Shown here in pieces: positions 1 to 8,267 of a DNA stretch of 64,000 nt. The position numbers were made by a program, and so were the translations under genes. The stretch spans positions 2,852,001 to 2,916,000 of the forward strand of contig NZ_CP151275.1 in the NCBI RefSeq assembly GCF_038235435.1, given 5' to 3'. This DNA comes from Niveibacterium sp. SC-1. GTDB lineage: Bacteria; Pseudomonadota; Gammaproteobacteria; Burkholderiales; Rhodocyclaceae. The notes beneath the pieces are model-generated. The model was not told the DNA's origin and did no database searches. It saw only the letters and a program-made list of their open reading frames with translations. The number at the start of each line of letters is the position of its first letter. Position 1 is the first letter of the stretch.

Positions 1-1693
1 CAGTTTCTTCGATAGCCTTTCCGTAGCCCATCATCTTGGCCGCGGTCTCGCCGATCCACTTGCCGATTTCGGGCAGATTCGTGAGCAGGAAGGCCCAGGA
101 GAACGTCCTCAGCAGCGAGAGCGCGCCAGCAAGCTTGCCCACCATGCCCGTGACGTTCGAGACCCCGGCCACCACACCCTTCGATGCCGTCGCATTCGCA
201 GCATGCGCGGCGGTGTTTGCACCCAGGGCGGCGGTATTGGCGACAGTGGCGCGAGTAGCCACGCCGGTGGCGGCAGCCTCCTGCAGCTTTGCCGCAGCGG
301 TTGCGTCCACCGCCTTCTTGACCCCGAGGAACTCAGCGGCGATGTTGAAGGCACGGAAGGCGAGCCAGGCCTTGCCCATGCTCAGAAGCGCTCCGGCCAC
401 GGTGTCGAGGTTGTTGGCCAGCAACGTGATCGCACCCGCGACCTGGTGCGTGACGCCACCGGCTTCGTTGGCCTTGCCGATGAACACTTCCCACTGCGTG
501 GAGAGATTCGTGACGGCGCGCCCGATCGTTGCCGGCAGGTGCTCGAACTCGCTTTGCACAGCCGAGCTCTGGCTTTGCAGGGCGCTGAGCACCACCTGCG
601 AAGTCAGCGCGCCCTGGGCGGCCATCTCTCGCAGCTCACCCGTCGTGACATTCAGGCCCGCCGCCAGCGCCTGCGCCAGACGCGGCGACTGCTCCATGAC
701 GCTATTGAATTCGTCACCGCGCAGCACGCCGGATTGCAGCCCCTGCACCAGTTGCCGCACGGCCGCATCGCTTGCCTCGGCGCTCGCGCCCGAGAGCTGC
801 ACCGCCTGATTGATGGTGCGCACGAGTGCGAGCGCGGCATCGGTGCCGATGCCGAACTGCTTGCCTGCGGCGGCGATGCGTCCGAAGAGCTCGCCGGTCG
901 CTTCGAGCGTGGAGTTCGTTTCCAGCGCGACCTGCTGGACGCCGGCAAAGGCGGATTCGAAGGCATCGCCCTCGCCCGTCACGAGCCTGATACGCGCGGC
1001 GAGATTCTCGTAGGCGTCGGCCGTGGCCGCTGCGTCGTGGATCAGGTTGGCGCCCAGGCTCACGCCCGCCACCGCACTGATGGTGGTCACCAGTCCCTGC
1101 AGCTTGTTGCCCAGCGCGTCGACGGACTGGGTCACCTGCTTGTTGGCCGCCTGTTGCCGCTGAGCGCCGCGCTCAGCCGCCTGGCCGGCTTCGGCATAAG
1201 CAACCTGGAGGAGCCCAACACGCTCTTCGACGGACTGCACTTCGACACGCAGCCGACTGTCAGCCTGCGCGAGCTGCGTGGTGGAGATGCCCGCCTGCGC
1301 GAGTTCGCTGCGCAGCGACTGGAGCGCGCGGCTCTTGAGTTCGAGTTCGGTGCGCGAGGCACGGGCCGCGGCCTTGGCCTTCTCGAAGTCCGATTCGAGT
1401 TGCCGGGTCGGCGCGTCGGCCGCCTTCATCGCCTGCGCAAGATCGCGCACCTTGTCTTGCGCCTGGTCCGCGGCCTGGCCAGCCGCGAGGGTTTCGCGCT
1501 TGAGCGCCGCGAAGCGGTCGATCAGAGCCTGCTGGCTGGCGATACCCCGGATTTCCTCAGCGAGCGCCCGGAACTTCGGCGCCGCCTCGCCGCCTTCGGC
1601 GGCCAGCCGCTCGATTTCCTTGATGAGCGCATTGACCTCACCGTCGCCTTCGACCTCGGAGCGGATGCGGACGGTGATGTCGCGGTCGGCCAT
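1..1693 (-). CDS. Phage tail tape measure protein, 3' end outside window
   Basis: The leftward reading frame opens with ATG at 1693 (MADRDITVRIRSEVEG) and stays open to the window edge, so at least 564 residues are seen and the C-terminus is missing. The first ~150 residues are a charged coiled coil rich in Ala, Glu, Gln and Arg. They are followed by the conserved tape-measure N-terminal domain (text around EATGELFGRIAAAGKQFGIG and LRGDEFNSVMEQSPRLAQAL) and then a hydrophobic Ala-rich part. This protein sets tail length and is ejected with the DNA. It follows the tail tube gene after an 80-bp gap with no tail-assembly chaperone gene. A long plus-strand ORF over it is a shadow. Confidence 0.9.
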   Translation of the reverse strand, partial: MADRDITVRIRSEVEGDGEVNALIKEIERLAAEGGEAAPKFRALAEEIRGIASQQALIDRFAALKRETLAAGQAADQAQDKVRDLAQAMKAADAPTRQLESDFEKAKAAARASRTELELKSRALQSLRSELAQAGISTTQLAQADSRLRVEVQSVEERVGLLQVAYAEAGQAAERGAQRQQAANKQVTQSVDALGNKLQGLVTTISAVAGVSLGANLIHDAAATADAYENLAARIRLVTGEGDAFESAFAGVQQVALETNSTLEATGELFGRIAAAGKQFGIGTDAALALVRTINQAVQLSGASAEASDAAVRQLVQGLQSGVLRGDEFNSVMEQSPRLAQALAAGLNVTTGELREMAAQGALTSQVVLSALQSQSSAVQSEFEHLPATIGRAVTNLSTQWEVFIGKANEAGGVTHQVAGAITLLANNLDTVAGALLSMGKAWLAFRAFNIAAEFLGVKKAVDATAAAKLQEAAATGVATRATVANTAALGANTAAHAANATASKGVVAGVSNVTGMVGKLAGALSLLRTFSWAFLLTNLPEIGKWIGETAAKMMGYGKAIEET

Positions 1694-1773
1694 ACCCTGT
1701 GTGCGTTGCTCGCTGCGAGGTTTGAAAAACGCGCGCGACGCGAAGCCGCGCGCTCAAGGAACTACGGAGGAGT

Positions 1774-2562
1774 TCAGGGGGTGGCCGGACGGCCGTCGAC
1801 GTAGATGGCTTCGCCGTTGGAGGGCTTGAGGACTTCGAGGCCGAATTCCATCTGCACGAAGTCCGTACCTTCGGCGATCACCGGCAGCTCGCCGCTCGGG
1901 GTCAGCGTGACGCGCGGCATGTAGAAGTCGCGGTCCGCACCGGTGGCGTTGTCGGCGATGATGCGCAGCGCGCCGGTGAGCTCGGACTGCGCGCCGGTGA
2001 CAACACGGTCCCAGCTCGCGGCGGCCTTGGTGTAGGAGAGCACGATGGCGTCGCCATCATCGATGCCACCGCCTTCGAGGATCTGCAGGCGGCCCAGCTC
2101 CAGGTCGGCTTCGTAGTCGGTGCCGGCCACGAAGGTAGTGACGTTGTCGCCCGACTTCACAACGAGCGAACTGATGTTGCGCACGCCAGCGGGGTTGGCG
2201 CTGCTCTTGCCGATCTGGTAGTGCCGGCCGGACTGCACGGTATGCGATTCGGCTGTGACGGTGCCGGAGGACTGGGTGACGGACTCGACCGCGCCGGAGA
2301 AGAAGTACGCGAGGTTTTCCAGCGTGATGTTGTCGCAGGTCACCTTGCCCGTGCGGTTGACTTCCACCACCACCGACGCGTCTTTCTGGCGCAGGCCGGT
2401 CTCGGAGCTGAAGTGGTCGGACTTGGTGGTCTCGATCTGCACGGTAACGCCCGGGCAGTTGCCCAGGGGCTTTTCACCGATATTCACGCCGCCGACTTCG
2501 GGGTCGAAATACACGCGGCCGCGCGGGATCGCGTAGTCGTTCTGGTCATACTTGAGGCCCAT
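1774..2562 (-). CDS. Phage major tail tube protein
   Basis: A 262-residue protein beginning MGLKYDQNDYAIPRGRVYFD. It is beta-rich with few charged helices, and its position between a tail terminator-like gene and the tape measure is that of a siphovirus tail tube (gpV-like) subunit. It has no signal peptide or membrane segment. The start is well spaced from the upstream gene, which ends at 2992 in the same direction. No sheath gene is seen between connector and tube, which points to a long non-contractile tail. Confidence 0.8.
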   Translation of the reverse strand: MGLKYDQNDYAIPRGRVYFDPEVGGVNIGEKPLGNCPGVTVQIETTKSDHFSSETGLRQKDASVVVEVNRTGKVTCDNITLENLAYFFSGAVESVTQSSGTVTAESHTVQSGRHYQIGKSSANPAGVRNISSLVVKSGDNVTTFVAGTDYEADLELGRLQILEGGGIDDGDAIVLSYTKAAASWDRVVTGAQSELTGALRIIADNATGADRDFYMPRVTLTPSGELPVIAEGTDFVQMEFGLEVLKPSNGEAIYVDGRPATP

Positions 2563-2571
2563 TGCGTTCTC

Positions 2572-2991
2572 CTAGGATTGGCCTGTGTAGGGGCCCGAGG
2601 TCTGGAAGAGCGCCACGCACTCCATCAGACCCTGGTCGATGGTTTCCGGCATGCCGACGTTCAGGAGCCGCAGCGGGCTCCAGAAGCGGCCGGCGTCGGC
2701 GGGCTGCTTGCCCGGCTTGAAGTTGATGAGCAGGTCCATCACGGCCGCGAAGGCGGCGTCCAGCTCTTCGGTGGCGGTGTCGCTGCGGCGCACGATCAGA
2801 TGCACGCCCCAGGCCACCGCAACGTTGGCCGCACTGGTCTTGCTATCGGCCGCCTGGGCGCCTTCGAGCGAGACTTCGACGGCCGGCGCAACGGTGCGCG
2901 GGCCCTCTTGCGAGCCACGCCGCACGGACCAGCCTGCGAAGCGCGGGTCGGCGGCGATGCGCTCGGCGATCACGCGTTCGAGCACGAACAT
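2572..2991 (-). CDS. Phage tail terminator / minor tail protein
   Basis: A 139-residue protein (MFVLERVIAERIAADPRFAG). The N-terminal helix followed by a beta-sheet core and the position just upstream of the tail tube gene fit the gpU-like tail terminator that caps the tube and joins it to the head. The ATG at 2991 overlaps the stop of the preceding gene in a TGATG, so the two are translationally coupled. The assignment rests on fold pattern and synteny, not on a strong motif. Confidence 0.65.
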   Translation of the reverse strand: MFVLERVIAERIAADPRFAGWSVRRGSQEGPRTVAPAVEVSLEGAQAADSKTSAANVAVAWGVHLIVRRSDTATEELDAAFAAVMDLLINFKPGKQPADAGRFWSPLRLLNVGMPETIDQGLMECVALFQTSGPYTGQS

Positions 2992-3296
2992 CAGGCGGCC
3001 TCGCGCAAGGTGACGGTCGCATCGCAGGCACTCAGGCGCCTGGGATCCGCTGCCACGATGTAGGCCTTGCCATCGACACTGATCTCATCCCCGGCGCGCA
3101 AGGTGGCGTCTTCGAGCAGGTAGCGCAGATCGAAGTCGCCAATCGTCGCGTGCCGGTCAAAGGCATCGACGTCCGCCACGGAGAGCGCCGCGACAAAGCC
3201 TTCGGGCGCGCTCTCACACACCACCACGACGTCGCCAAGGCGATCCATGGTGGCGCGCGCCAGTCGCTGACCAATGGCTTTGAACGGCGCGTCCAT
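2991..3296 (-). CDS. Head-tail joining protein (gpFII-like)
   Basis: A 101-residue protein using ATG at 3296; a GTG three bases upstream is an alternative. It contains a compact beta-rich domain (DAFDRHATIGDFDLRYLLED, then AGDEISVDGKAYIVA) like the small head-tail attachment proteins that sit between capsid and tail genes in lambda-type phages. It overlaps the next gene by TGATG. Identification is by size, order and the DGKAYIV-type pattern. Confidence 0.6.
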   Translation of the reverse strand: MDAPFKAIGQRLARATMDRLGDVVVVCESAPEGFVAALSVADVDAFDRHATIGDFDLRYLLEDATLRAGDEISVDGKAYIVAADPRRLSACDATVTLREAA

Positions 3297-3302
3297 CACG
3301 CC

Positions 3303-3665
3303 TTACGCCACCGTGCCGGCAACGCCGGTGAACTTGATCAGCACTTCGGTGGCGCCGTTTCCGGCGGCCGCGAAGGCGATCGCACTCGGACCACTGACGT
3401 CACCCGTGGCCGGGGCGGCGCCCTTGGCGTCAAACTTGCCGGCGGACACATCCCACAGCACAGGGTCGCCCTGAGCGATCACTGCGGTGGTGACCTTGGG
3501 GCAGCGGAAGACGCCCGTGATCTGCACTGCGCCCGTCGCGTTGGCGGCAATATCGACCAGCGCCACACCAAGCGTGGAGCCAACCTTGACCACCTGGCCG
3601 CTGGTCACCGCGGCGGAGGGGGTGTAGTCGATCACCTCCCCCGGTTGCACGTAGTTCTTTGCCAT
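3303..3665 (-). CDS. DUF2190 capsid cement protein
   Basis: A 120-residue protein (MAKNYVQPGEVIDYTPSAAV). The opening with GEVIDYTP and the repeated small-residue beta pattern (SGQVVKVGSTLGVALVDIAANATG) are typical of DUF2190 proteins, which decorate and stabilise the capsid lattice as lambda gpD does. It lies directly downstream of the capsid gene, the usual place for a cement protein. The intergenic stretch before it (3666-3719) carries an AGGAGAT ribosome binding site close to the start. Confidence 0.8.
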   Translation of the reverse strand: MAKNYVQPGEVIDYTPSAAVTSGQVVKVGSTLGVALVDIAANATGAVQITGVFRCPKVTTAVIAQGDPVLWDVSAGKFDAKGAAPATGDVSGPSAIAFAAAGNGATEVLIKFTGVAGTVA

Positions 3666-3719
3666 CTCGATCTCCTGCGAGTCGTGAGTTCGGGCGACGC
3701 AGGCGCCGCCCGAGAAGGG

Positions 3720-5750
3720 TTAGGCACCCGCGTTGCGCACAGCGCCGCGGTAATCGACACCAGTGACGCCGTAGTCCAGACGCACCTTGTAGCGGCCGCC
3801 ATCGACGTCAAAACCGTTCTGCAGTTCGAGGTACGGCTCCTGCTGGCCGTCGAGGAAGTCGACCTCGATGACCGGCGCGTCCGACGGGGCGGCGAAGAAG
3901 TACCAGGCGGTGCCGGCGAGGCGCGGGGTATCGACGATGTCGCTCACCAGGCCGCGGACCTTGTTGGGGCGCTGCAGCTTGTTGGCGGTATCCGGGTCGT
4001 ACTCGGCGCCGTTGACCACGCGCGCATCGCCGCCCAGCCCCATCGGGCCGAGCCAGAGCTGCGGGCGGATGTCCAGATAGTCGTTGCCGCTCACGTCGCG
4101 CTGGGAGGCCATGGCTAGGCGGCCGGAGTCGAAGGTGGCGACTGAGGGCGCGCCCGCGACCGCGGCAATGTTGTTGTGGTCGACGTGGAAGAGCGTCTTC
4201 CCGTCGGCGAGCACGGGGCCCATGCCGCTGTTGCTGGCGAGGAGCGCGTACACGTCCGCTTCAATCGAGCGGCGCGCGGCGCGGCCGAGCATCTGCGAGA
4301 GCCCGACGAAGGCGCCCAGATCGTCGTTGATGACGGTCTGGCGACTGAGGTTGATGATGTTGCCCTTGGTGGCGATGCTCACCGAGGCCTTCTCGCCGTC
4401 GGGGATGGCCTTGTTCTTGAACTCGCCCAGCTCATTGAGCGAGTCCAGATTTCCCAGGCTGCCGATGCGGTAGCGGTTGTGGGCGCGGAAATCGGTGACG
4501 CTGCCGGTCGCGCAGAAGCGCGTCCAGGTGTCTTGCGCCGTCGCGTAGGCACCGAGCAGCGCCTTGTGCATGGCGTTTTCCAGCAGCACGGGGAAGTCGC
4601 TGGTCGATTGCGTGAAGGCATTCGCCACGATCTGCATCTGGTCCATGCCGCGCGTATTCACGCCGGCGCGCTCAAGCGAGGCGCGGGCAAAGTCGAGCAG
4701 CTTGAGCCCACGGAAGGGGGAGCCCGCGTTCGCACGGATGGTCTCAGCGTCGGCCACACCAGCGCGCACGAGCAGCGCATTCACGCCGCCGCGACGGGCC
4801 TTGTCCGTCTCGTCATCGACGGTGACGATGTGGGTGCCGGCCACCGGGGTCGCTTGCGAACCCAGGTGCGCGAGCAGCTTCTCGTTGGCCTGCGCGACCG
4901 TGCAGGCGGTGTCGTCTTCGCACTGGCGCACGAGGTCTTGCACGCCGGGCAGGTTGGTGAAGCGAATGCCCGCGGCGCGGATCTGCTCGCGGCGAGCCTT
5001 GTCGGCGGCGAGCACCTGTTCAGCGGTAGGCGCGGCAACTTCCGGCCCCGCCGCCTTGGGGGTTTCTTTCGGGTCCATCTGGATCTCCTGGGACGGTGCG
5101 GCGGCTGCCGCAGGGGCCTGCCGCAGCGCGGCGGGCAGCGATTTGAAGCGCGTGAGCTGGGACGCGAACGCGGCATGTGCGGCCACGGGCATGGCGCTCA
5201 CCACGCTGTCGATAAAGCCGCCAGCCAGTGCCTCGGCCGCGGTGAAGTAGTGGTCCTTGCCGTCCGTTACGAGCGCCAGCATCTCGGCCTGGTCGCGGCC
5301 GGTCTTTGCGGCGTAGCTCGTACTCATGGCAGCGGCATACTGGTCGAGCATGTCGGCGGCTTCGCGCAGCTCGGGCGCGTTGCCAGCCACGTAGGACCAG
5401 GGCGCGTGGATCATGAGCATGGCGTTTTCGGCCATCTCGACCGTGTCGCCCGCCATGGCAATGAGGCTGGCGATGCTCATGGCCACACCGTCAATGGCGA
5501 TGGTGACCGTGGCGGCATGGCGCTTGAGCGCGTTGTAGATGGCAATGCCATCGGGCACGGAGCCGCCGAAGCTGTTGATCCGCACCGTGAGCGCGCTCAC
5601 GTTAAGCGCGGCGATGTCGCGCACGAAGTCTTTGGCGGAGACGGTCTCTTCCCACCAGCTCTCGCCGATGTCACCGTAGATGAAGACTTCGGCCGAGGCG
5701 GCGGAAGCTTCACCGCCGCGGGCGCGGATGGAATACCAGCGAGTTGCCAT
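3720..5750 (-). CDS. ClpP-like prohead protease / major capsid protein fusion
   Basis: A 676-residue fusion. Residues 1-200 are an S14 ClpP-fold protease with the nucleophile region DGVAMSIASL (Ser92) and catalytic His115 in MLMIHAPW. Residues ~205-250 form an Ala/Pro/Glu-rich linker, and the rest is a major capsid protein with the typical QTVINDDLGAF, LGRAARRSIEADVY and NPLFHVDH-like segments. The protease matures the prohead, and in related phages the two activities are separate or fused. A strong internal ribosome binding site and in-frame ATG at codon 225 (5078) could yield free capsid protein of 452 residues. Confidence 0.9.
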   Translation of the reverse strand: MATRWYSIRARGGEASAASAEVFIYGDIGESWWEETVSAKDFVRDIAALNVSALTVRINSFGGSVPDGIAIYNALKRHAATVTIAIDGVAMSIASLIAMAGDTVEMAENAMLMIHAPWSYVAGNAPELREAADMLDQYAAAMSTSYAAKTGRDQAEMLALVTDGKDHYFTAAEALAGGFIDSVVSAMPVAAHAAFASQLTRFKSLPAALRQAPAAAAAPSQEIQMDPKETPKAAGPEVAAPTAEQVLAADKARREQIRAAGIRFTNLPGVQDLVRQCEDDTACTVAQANEKLLAHLGSQATPVAGTHIVTVDDETDKARRGGVNALLVRAGVADAETIRANAGSPFRGLKLLDFARASLERAGVNTRGMDQMQIVANAFTQSTSDFPVLLENAMHKALLGAYATAQDTWTRFCATGSVTDFRAHNRYRIGSLGNLDSLNELGEFKNKAIPDGEKASVSIATKGNIINLSRQTVINDDLGAFVGLSQMLGRAARRSIEADVYALLASNSGMGPVLADGKTLFHVDHNNIAAVAGAPSVATFDSGRLAMASQRDVSGNDYLDIRPQLWLGPMGLGGDARVVNGAEYDPDTANKLQRPNKVRGLVSDIVDTPRLAGTAWYFFAAPSDAPVIEVDFLDGQQEPYLELQNGFDVDGGRYKVRLDYGVTGVDYRGAVRNAGA
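5076..5089 (-). promoter_or_regulatory. Internal Shine-Dalgarno and ATG inside the protease-capsid gene
   Basis: On the minus strand AGGAGA (5089-5084) stands five bases before ATG (5078-5076), in frame with the fusion at codon 225, exactly where the protease-to-capsid linker ends and MDPKETPKAAG begins. This is a better start signal than most genes in the operon have. It suggests that the capsid subunit is also made alone, in excess over the protease. Confidence 0.6.
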
Positions 5751-5789
5751 GGGCGGCCCCTGCGTTGCAATGCCATGCAGGTTGCCGAT

Positions 5790-5826
5790 TGACGAGTCCC
5801 ATGTTTAGGGAAACGACGGGAATATT
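5790..5826. repeat. Copy 1 of a 36-bp repeat upstream of the protease-capsid gene
   Basis: About 36 bases beginning TGACGAGTCCCATGTT are repeated at 7601-7636 with three differences. This copy lies in the 82-bp gap before the capsid fusion gene, about 40 bases from its start. Each copy contains TCCC and GGGA half-sites on either side of a seven-base centre. Its position before two leftward late genes suggests a late promoter or activator site. Confidence 0.6.
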
Positions 5827-5832
5827 TCCGCG

Positions 5833-7350
5833 CTAAGCCGCGGCGGCTTCAGGATCGGCGTTGCCGGCGTCGGGCTCTTTCCCGCCGTCGGGTGCGCTGC
5901 GCGCCACTGCCGCCCCGAAGGCGAGCCCGCGCTCGGCGGCGGCCGAACGGTAGGCGGCGATCTGCTCGATCACGTCGCCAGGTGTCGCACCGCGGCGGCG
6001 AATCATCTCGATCTCGGATGCGAGCCCTTGCTCGATGAGCGCGGTGGCACCAAGGGCTTCCTTGAGTGGGTCGATCCAGGGCATGGCCTGGGCAACGTAG
6101 ACGGCGTCGTTCTCGCTGCCCGCCACGACGTCGGACGGCACCGGCACCACCCCCGAGAGCGTGCAGGCAAGCACGAAGTCCTCCCACACGGGCTGCACGA
6201 ACTGCCCGACGAACTCGTCACTCAGCGACGCGTAGTGCACCCACTGCTCCACCAGCTCCTGGCGCTGCGCGCTGTAGGTGCCGTTGTAGTCCCGGCTCAC
6301 CGACGAGTAGCTCGCGCCAAGGCCCGCCGCGATCGCGCGGAGCTGGCCCTGGCGGAATGGCAATAGGTTGGGGTTGGGCCGCTTGGAATCGACCAGGCCG
6401 ATCTCTTCGCCCACGGCCAGGTCATCGATGACCATCCCAGGCGCGAACTTGATCTCGCGCGGCTTGCTCGGGTCTTCGGGTGTGCCAGTCGGCGCGTAGA
6501 GGTCGGGCGTGCCTTTCTTGACGTACGCCGTGAGCATGGCGGCGATCTTGGCGGCCACGCGCTCGGACTCCTCGTAGTCCTTGATGTCTTCGAGGCGGGT
6601 GATGACGCTGGCGAATTCGCTGATGCCGCGCATCTGGTGGATGCGATCGATGGACGCGATCTGATACACGGCGTCGTAGGGCAACGCCTTCACGTCCGCG
6701 GGGCCGGGCAGGCGCGCGAGATCGCCCGGCGCGGTGCGATACACGAAGTAGCGCACGGGCTTTCCCCAGGCATTGCGCTCGATGCCCTGCTGGATGCGCG
6801 CGCCGTCCGAATAGTCGTACGGCACCATGTCGGCCTCGAAGAGCTCCAGGCTCAAGGGCACGCGCGTGCCGTGGTCGAGATACGGCACAGTGCCGATGAG
6901 ACGCTGCGCGAAGGACTCGCCATCACGCACCCACGCCTTGCACATGAGCCGCTGCACGCGCGACCAGGTGTGCCGCTGGGTAACTTCGGGCTTCCTCTGC
7001 CAGTCGCGCCACTGCTCCAGCAGGGCCTTGGCGTACTCCTGGTGGATGCTGCCATCGGCGCGTCGCGGCTGCGGTTCGATGCCGATTCCCTTGGGCCCCA
7101 CGACGTTGTTCACGAGTGTGCGCAGCGCGCCCCGGGCGATGTCGTGATTGCGCTCAAGGTGCCGGGCTTGTTCGCGCAGCGGCATCGCCGCGCGCTGAGT
7201 CATCTGGTCGGGCGTGCCGCCCGGGCGCGCGAACTTGCGCAGGCGACCGGGCTCCGCGCCCTCGTAGCTTGCCAGGAGCCGACGCGCCGCATGACGCTGC
7301 AGGCCAGCCACGGGCGAGAAGTACGCGATGACGCGGTCGGCGAGATTCAT
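5833..7350 (-). CDS. Phage portal protein, lambda gpB family
   Basis: A 505-residue portal starting at ATG 7350 (MNLADRVIAYFSPVAGLQRH); a GTG at 7362 would add four residues and overlap gpW. Family hallmarks are LERNHDIARGALRTLVNNVVG, a DGESFAQRL segment and the C-terminal SYSSVSRDYNGTYSAQRQEL motif of lambda-type portals. The dodecameric portal is the DNA gate of the capsid and docks the terminase. The gene order gpW-portal-protease/capsid is that of lambda W-B-C-E. Confidence 0.92.
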   Translation of the reverse strand: MNLADRVIAYFSPVAGLQRHAARRLLASYEGAEPGRLRKFARPGGTPDQMTQRAAMPLREQARHLERNHDIARGALRTLVNNVVGPKGIGIEPQPRRADGSIHQEYAKALLEQWRDWQRKPEVTQRHTWSRVQRLMCKAWVRDGESFAQRLIGTVPYLDHGTRVPLSLELFEADMVPYDYSDGARIQQGIERNAWGKPVRYFVYRTAPGDLARLPGPADVKALPYDAVYQIASIDRIHQMRGISEFASVITRLEDIKDYEESERVAAKIAAMLTAYVKKGTPDLYAPTGTPEDPSKPREIKFAPGMVIDDLAVGEEIGLVDSKRPNPNLLPFRQGQLRAIAAGLGASYSSVSRDYNGTYSAQRQELVEQWVHYASLSDEFVGQFVQPVWEDFVLACTLSGVVPVPSDVVAGSENDAVYVAQAMPWIDPLKEALGATALIEQGLASEIEMIRRRGATPGDVIEQIAAYRSAAAERGLAFGAAVARSAPDGGKEPDAGNADPEAAAA

Positions 7351-7355
7351 CGCGA

Positions 7356-7583
7356 TCAGCACCGGCCCGACAGGTCAGCCAACTTGTAGGCAAGGCCGCC
7401 GATGGTGGGTCCGCCTGCGCCCCGCTCCATCGCAGCCTTGCGCTCCCACTCCTGGCGCCCCGCACGAATCTCAGGCAGGTCTTCCATGCGCAGGCGCTGG
7501 TCGCCCATCTGGAATTCCTTGCCCGTCAGGACGGCGGCTTCGGCGGCCAGGTACTGGGCCAGCATGTCGGTAGCGGTGCTCAT
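7356..7583 (-). CDS. Head-tail joining protein gpW-like
   Basis: A 75-residue protein starting MSTATDMLAQYLAAEAAVLT and containing GDQRLRMEDLPEIRAGRQEWERK, the usual pattern of small gpW/DUF6148-type proteins encoded just before the portal. The ATG at 7583 is preferred over a much longer frame because it gives the family length. It ends 5 bases before the portal ATG. A copy of the 36-bp repeat lies 18 bases upstream. Confidence 0.8.
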   Translation of the reverse strand: MSTATDMLAQYLAAEAAVLTGKEFQMGDQRLRMEDLPEIRAGRQEWERKAAMERGAGGPTIGGLAYKLADLSGRC

Positions 7584-7600
7584 GCCCGCACCGTAACGGC

Positions 7601-7636
7601 TGACGAGTCCCATGTTCAGGGAAACGGCGGGAAAAT
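7601..7636. repeat. Copy 2 of the 36-bp repeat, upstream of gpW
   Basis: Matches the copy at 5790-5826 in 33 of 36 positions. It lies between the gpW start and the rightward brnT promoter, so it can only serve the leftward head genes or act as a boundary element. Confidence 0.6.
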
Positions 7637-7647
7637 CAGAGCGCGCG

Positions 7648-7697
7648 ATTGTGTATGCACAATAATTCTTGACGCGCCTATTTGTTGTACATACAAT
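7648..7697 (+). promoter_or_regulatory. brnTA promoter with two operator-like palindromes
   Basis: TTGACG (7669-7674) and TACAAT (7692-7697) are separated by 17 bases, a near-consensus sigma-70 promoter. The predicted start point falls at about 7704-7705, on or next to the brnT ATG, so the message may be leaderless. ATTGTGTATGCACAAT (7648-7663) is a near-perfect palindrome upstream. A related AT-rich TTGT...ACAA element overlaps the -10, consistent with autorepression by the BrnA antitoxin. Confidence 0.7.
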
Positions 7698-7704
7698 TAA
7701 TCGT

Positions 7705-7971
7705 ATGGAAATCACGTTCGACCCCGCCAAGGACGCTGCCAACACCGCCAAGCACGGCGTGTCGCTGGCTCTGGCCGAGCAGTTCGAATGGGATTCCGCG
7801 GTGGTGTGGCCCGACACCCGCCGCAACTATGGCGAGGCCCGCATGGTGGCGCTCGGCTACATCGCCGACCGCCTGTTCTGCGTGGCCTTTGTCGATCGCC
7901 CCGATGCGCGCCGCATCATCAGCCTGCGCAAGGCCAATTCCCGCGAGGTGAACCGCTATGCCAAAACTTAA
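7705..7971 (+). CDS. brnT: BrnT family type II toxin
   Basis: An 88-residue protein starting MEITFDPAKDAANTAKHGVS, the standard BrnT opening, followed by the RelE-fold core (VALGYIADRLFCVAFVDR, RRIISLRKANSREVNRY). BrnT is a ribonuclease toxin neutralised by BrnA. The ATG at 7705 is chosen because it matches the family start and sits at the predicted transcription start; an upstream frame extension would overlap the promoter. The gene runs opposite to the surrounding late genes, as an inserted accessory module does. It overlaps brnA by 14 bases. Confidence 0.9.
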   Translation: MEITFDPAKDAANTAKHGVSLALAEQFEWDSAVVWPDTRRNYGEARMVALGYIADRLFCVAFVDRPDARRIISLRKANSREVNRYAKT

Positions 7972-8245
7972 GCCGGGCACGATCAAGCCCACCCCGGAAG
8001 AGGACGCTGCCATCACCGCCGCAGCGATGTCCGACCCGGACGCCACCCCGTTCACCGACGAAGAGTGGGAAGCCGTCAAGCCGCTGGTCAAGCGCGGCCG
8101 GCCCTTTGCCGATATCACAAAGGAGCGCATCACGATCCGCCTCTCGCCCGAGGTGGTGCAGGCATTCCGCGCCTCGGGCGACGGATGGCAGACTCGGGTG
8201 GATGCCGCGCTCAAGGACTGGCTCAAGACCCACACGCCGGCGTGA
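7958..8245 (+). CDS. brnA: BrnA family antitoxin
   Basis: A 95-residue protein with an acidic N-terminal toxin-binding region (DPDATPFTDEEWEAVKPL) and a C-terminal ribbon-helix-helix DNA-binding domain (ERITIRLSPEVVQAFRASGDGWQTRV). BrnA binds BrnT and represses the shared promoter. It overlaps the toxin gene and is co-transcribed. The order toxin then antitoxin is normal for this family. Confidence 0.9.
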   Translation: MPKLKPGTIKPTPEEDAAITAAAMSDPDATPFTDEEWEAVKPLVKRGRPFADITKERITIRLSPEVVQAFRASGDGWQTRVDAALKDWLKTHTPA

Positions 8246-8267
8246 CCGCCGGACCGGAGTACCCACC

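Noticed and set aside
203-1804. A 533-residue plus-strand open frame
   Set aside because: It is antisense to the tape measure gene, whose protein has clear family features; the plus product is an improbable His/Arg-rich sequence.
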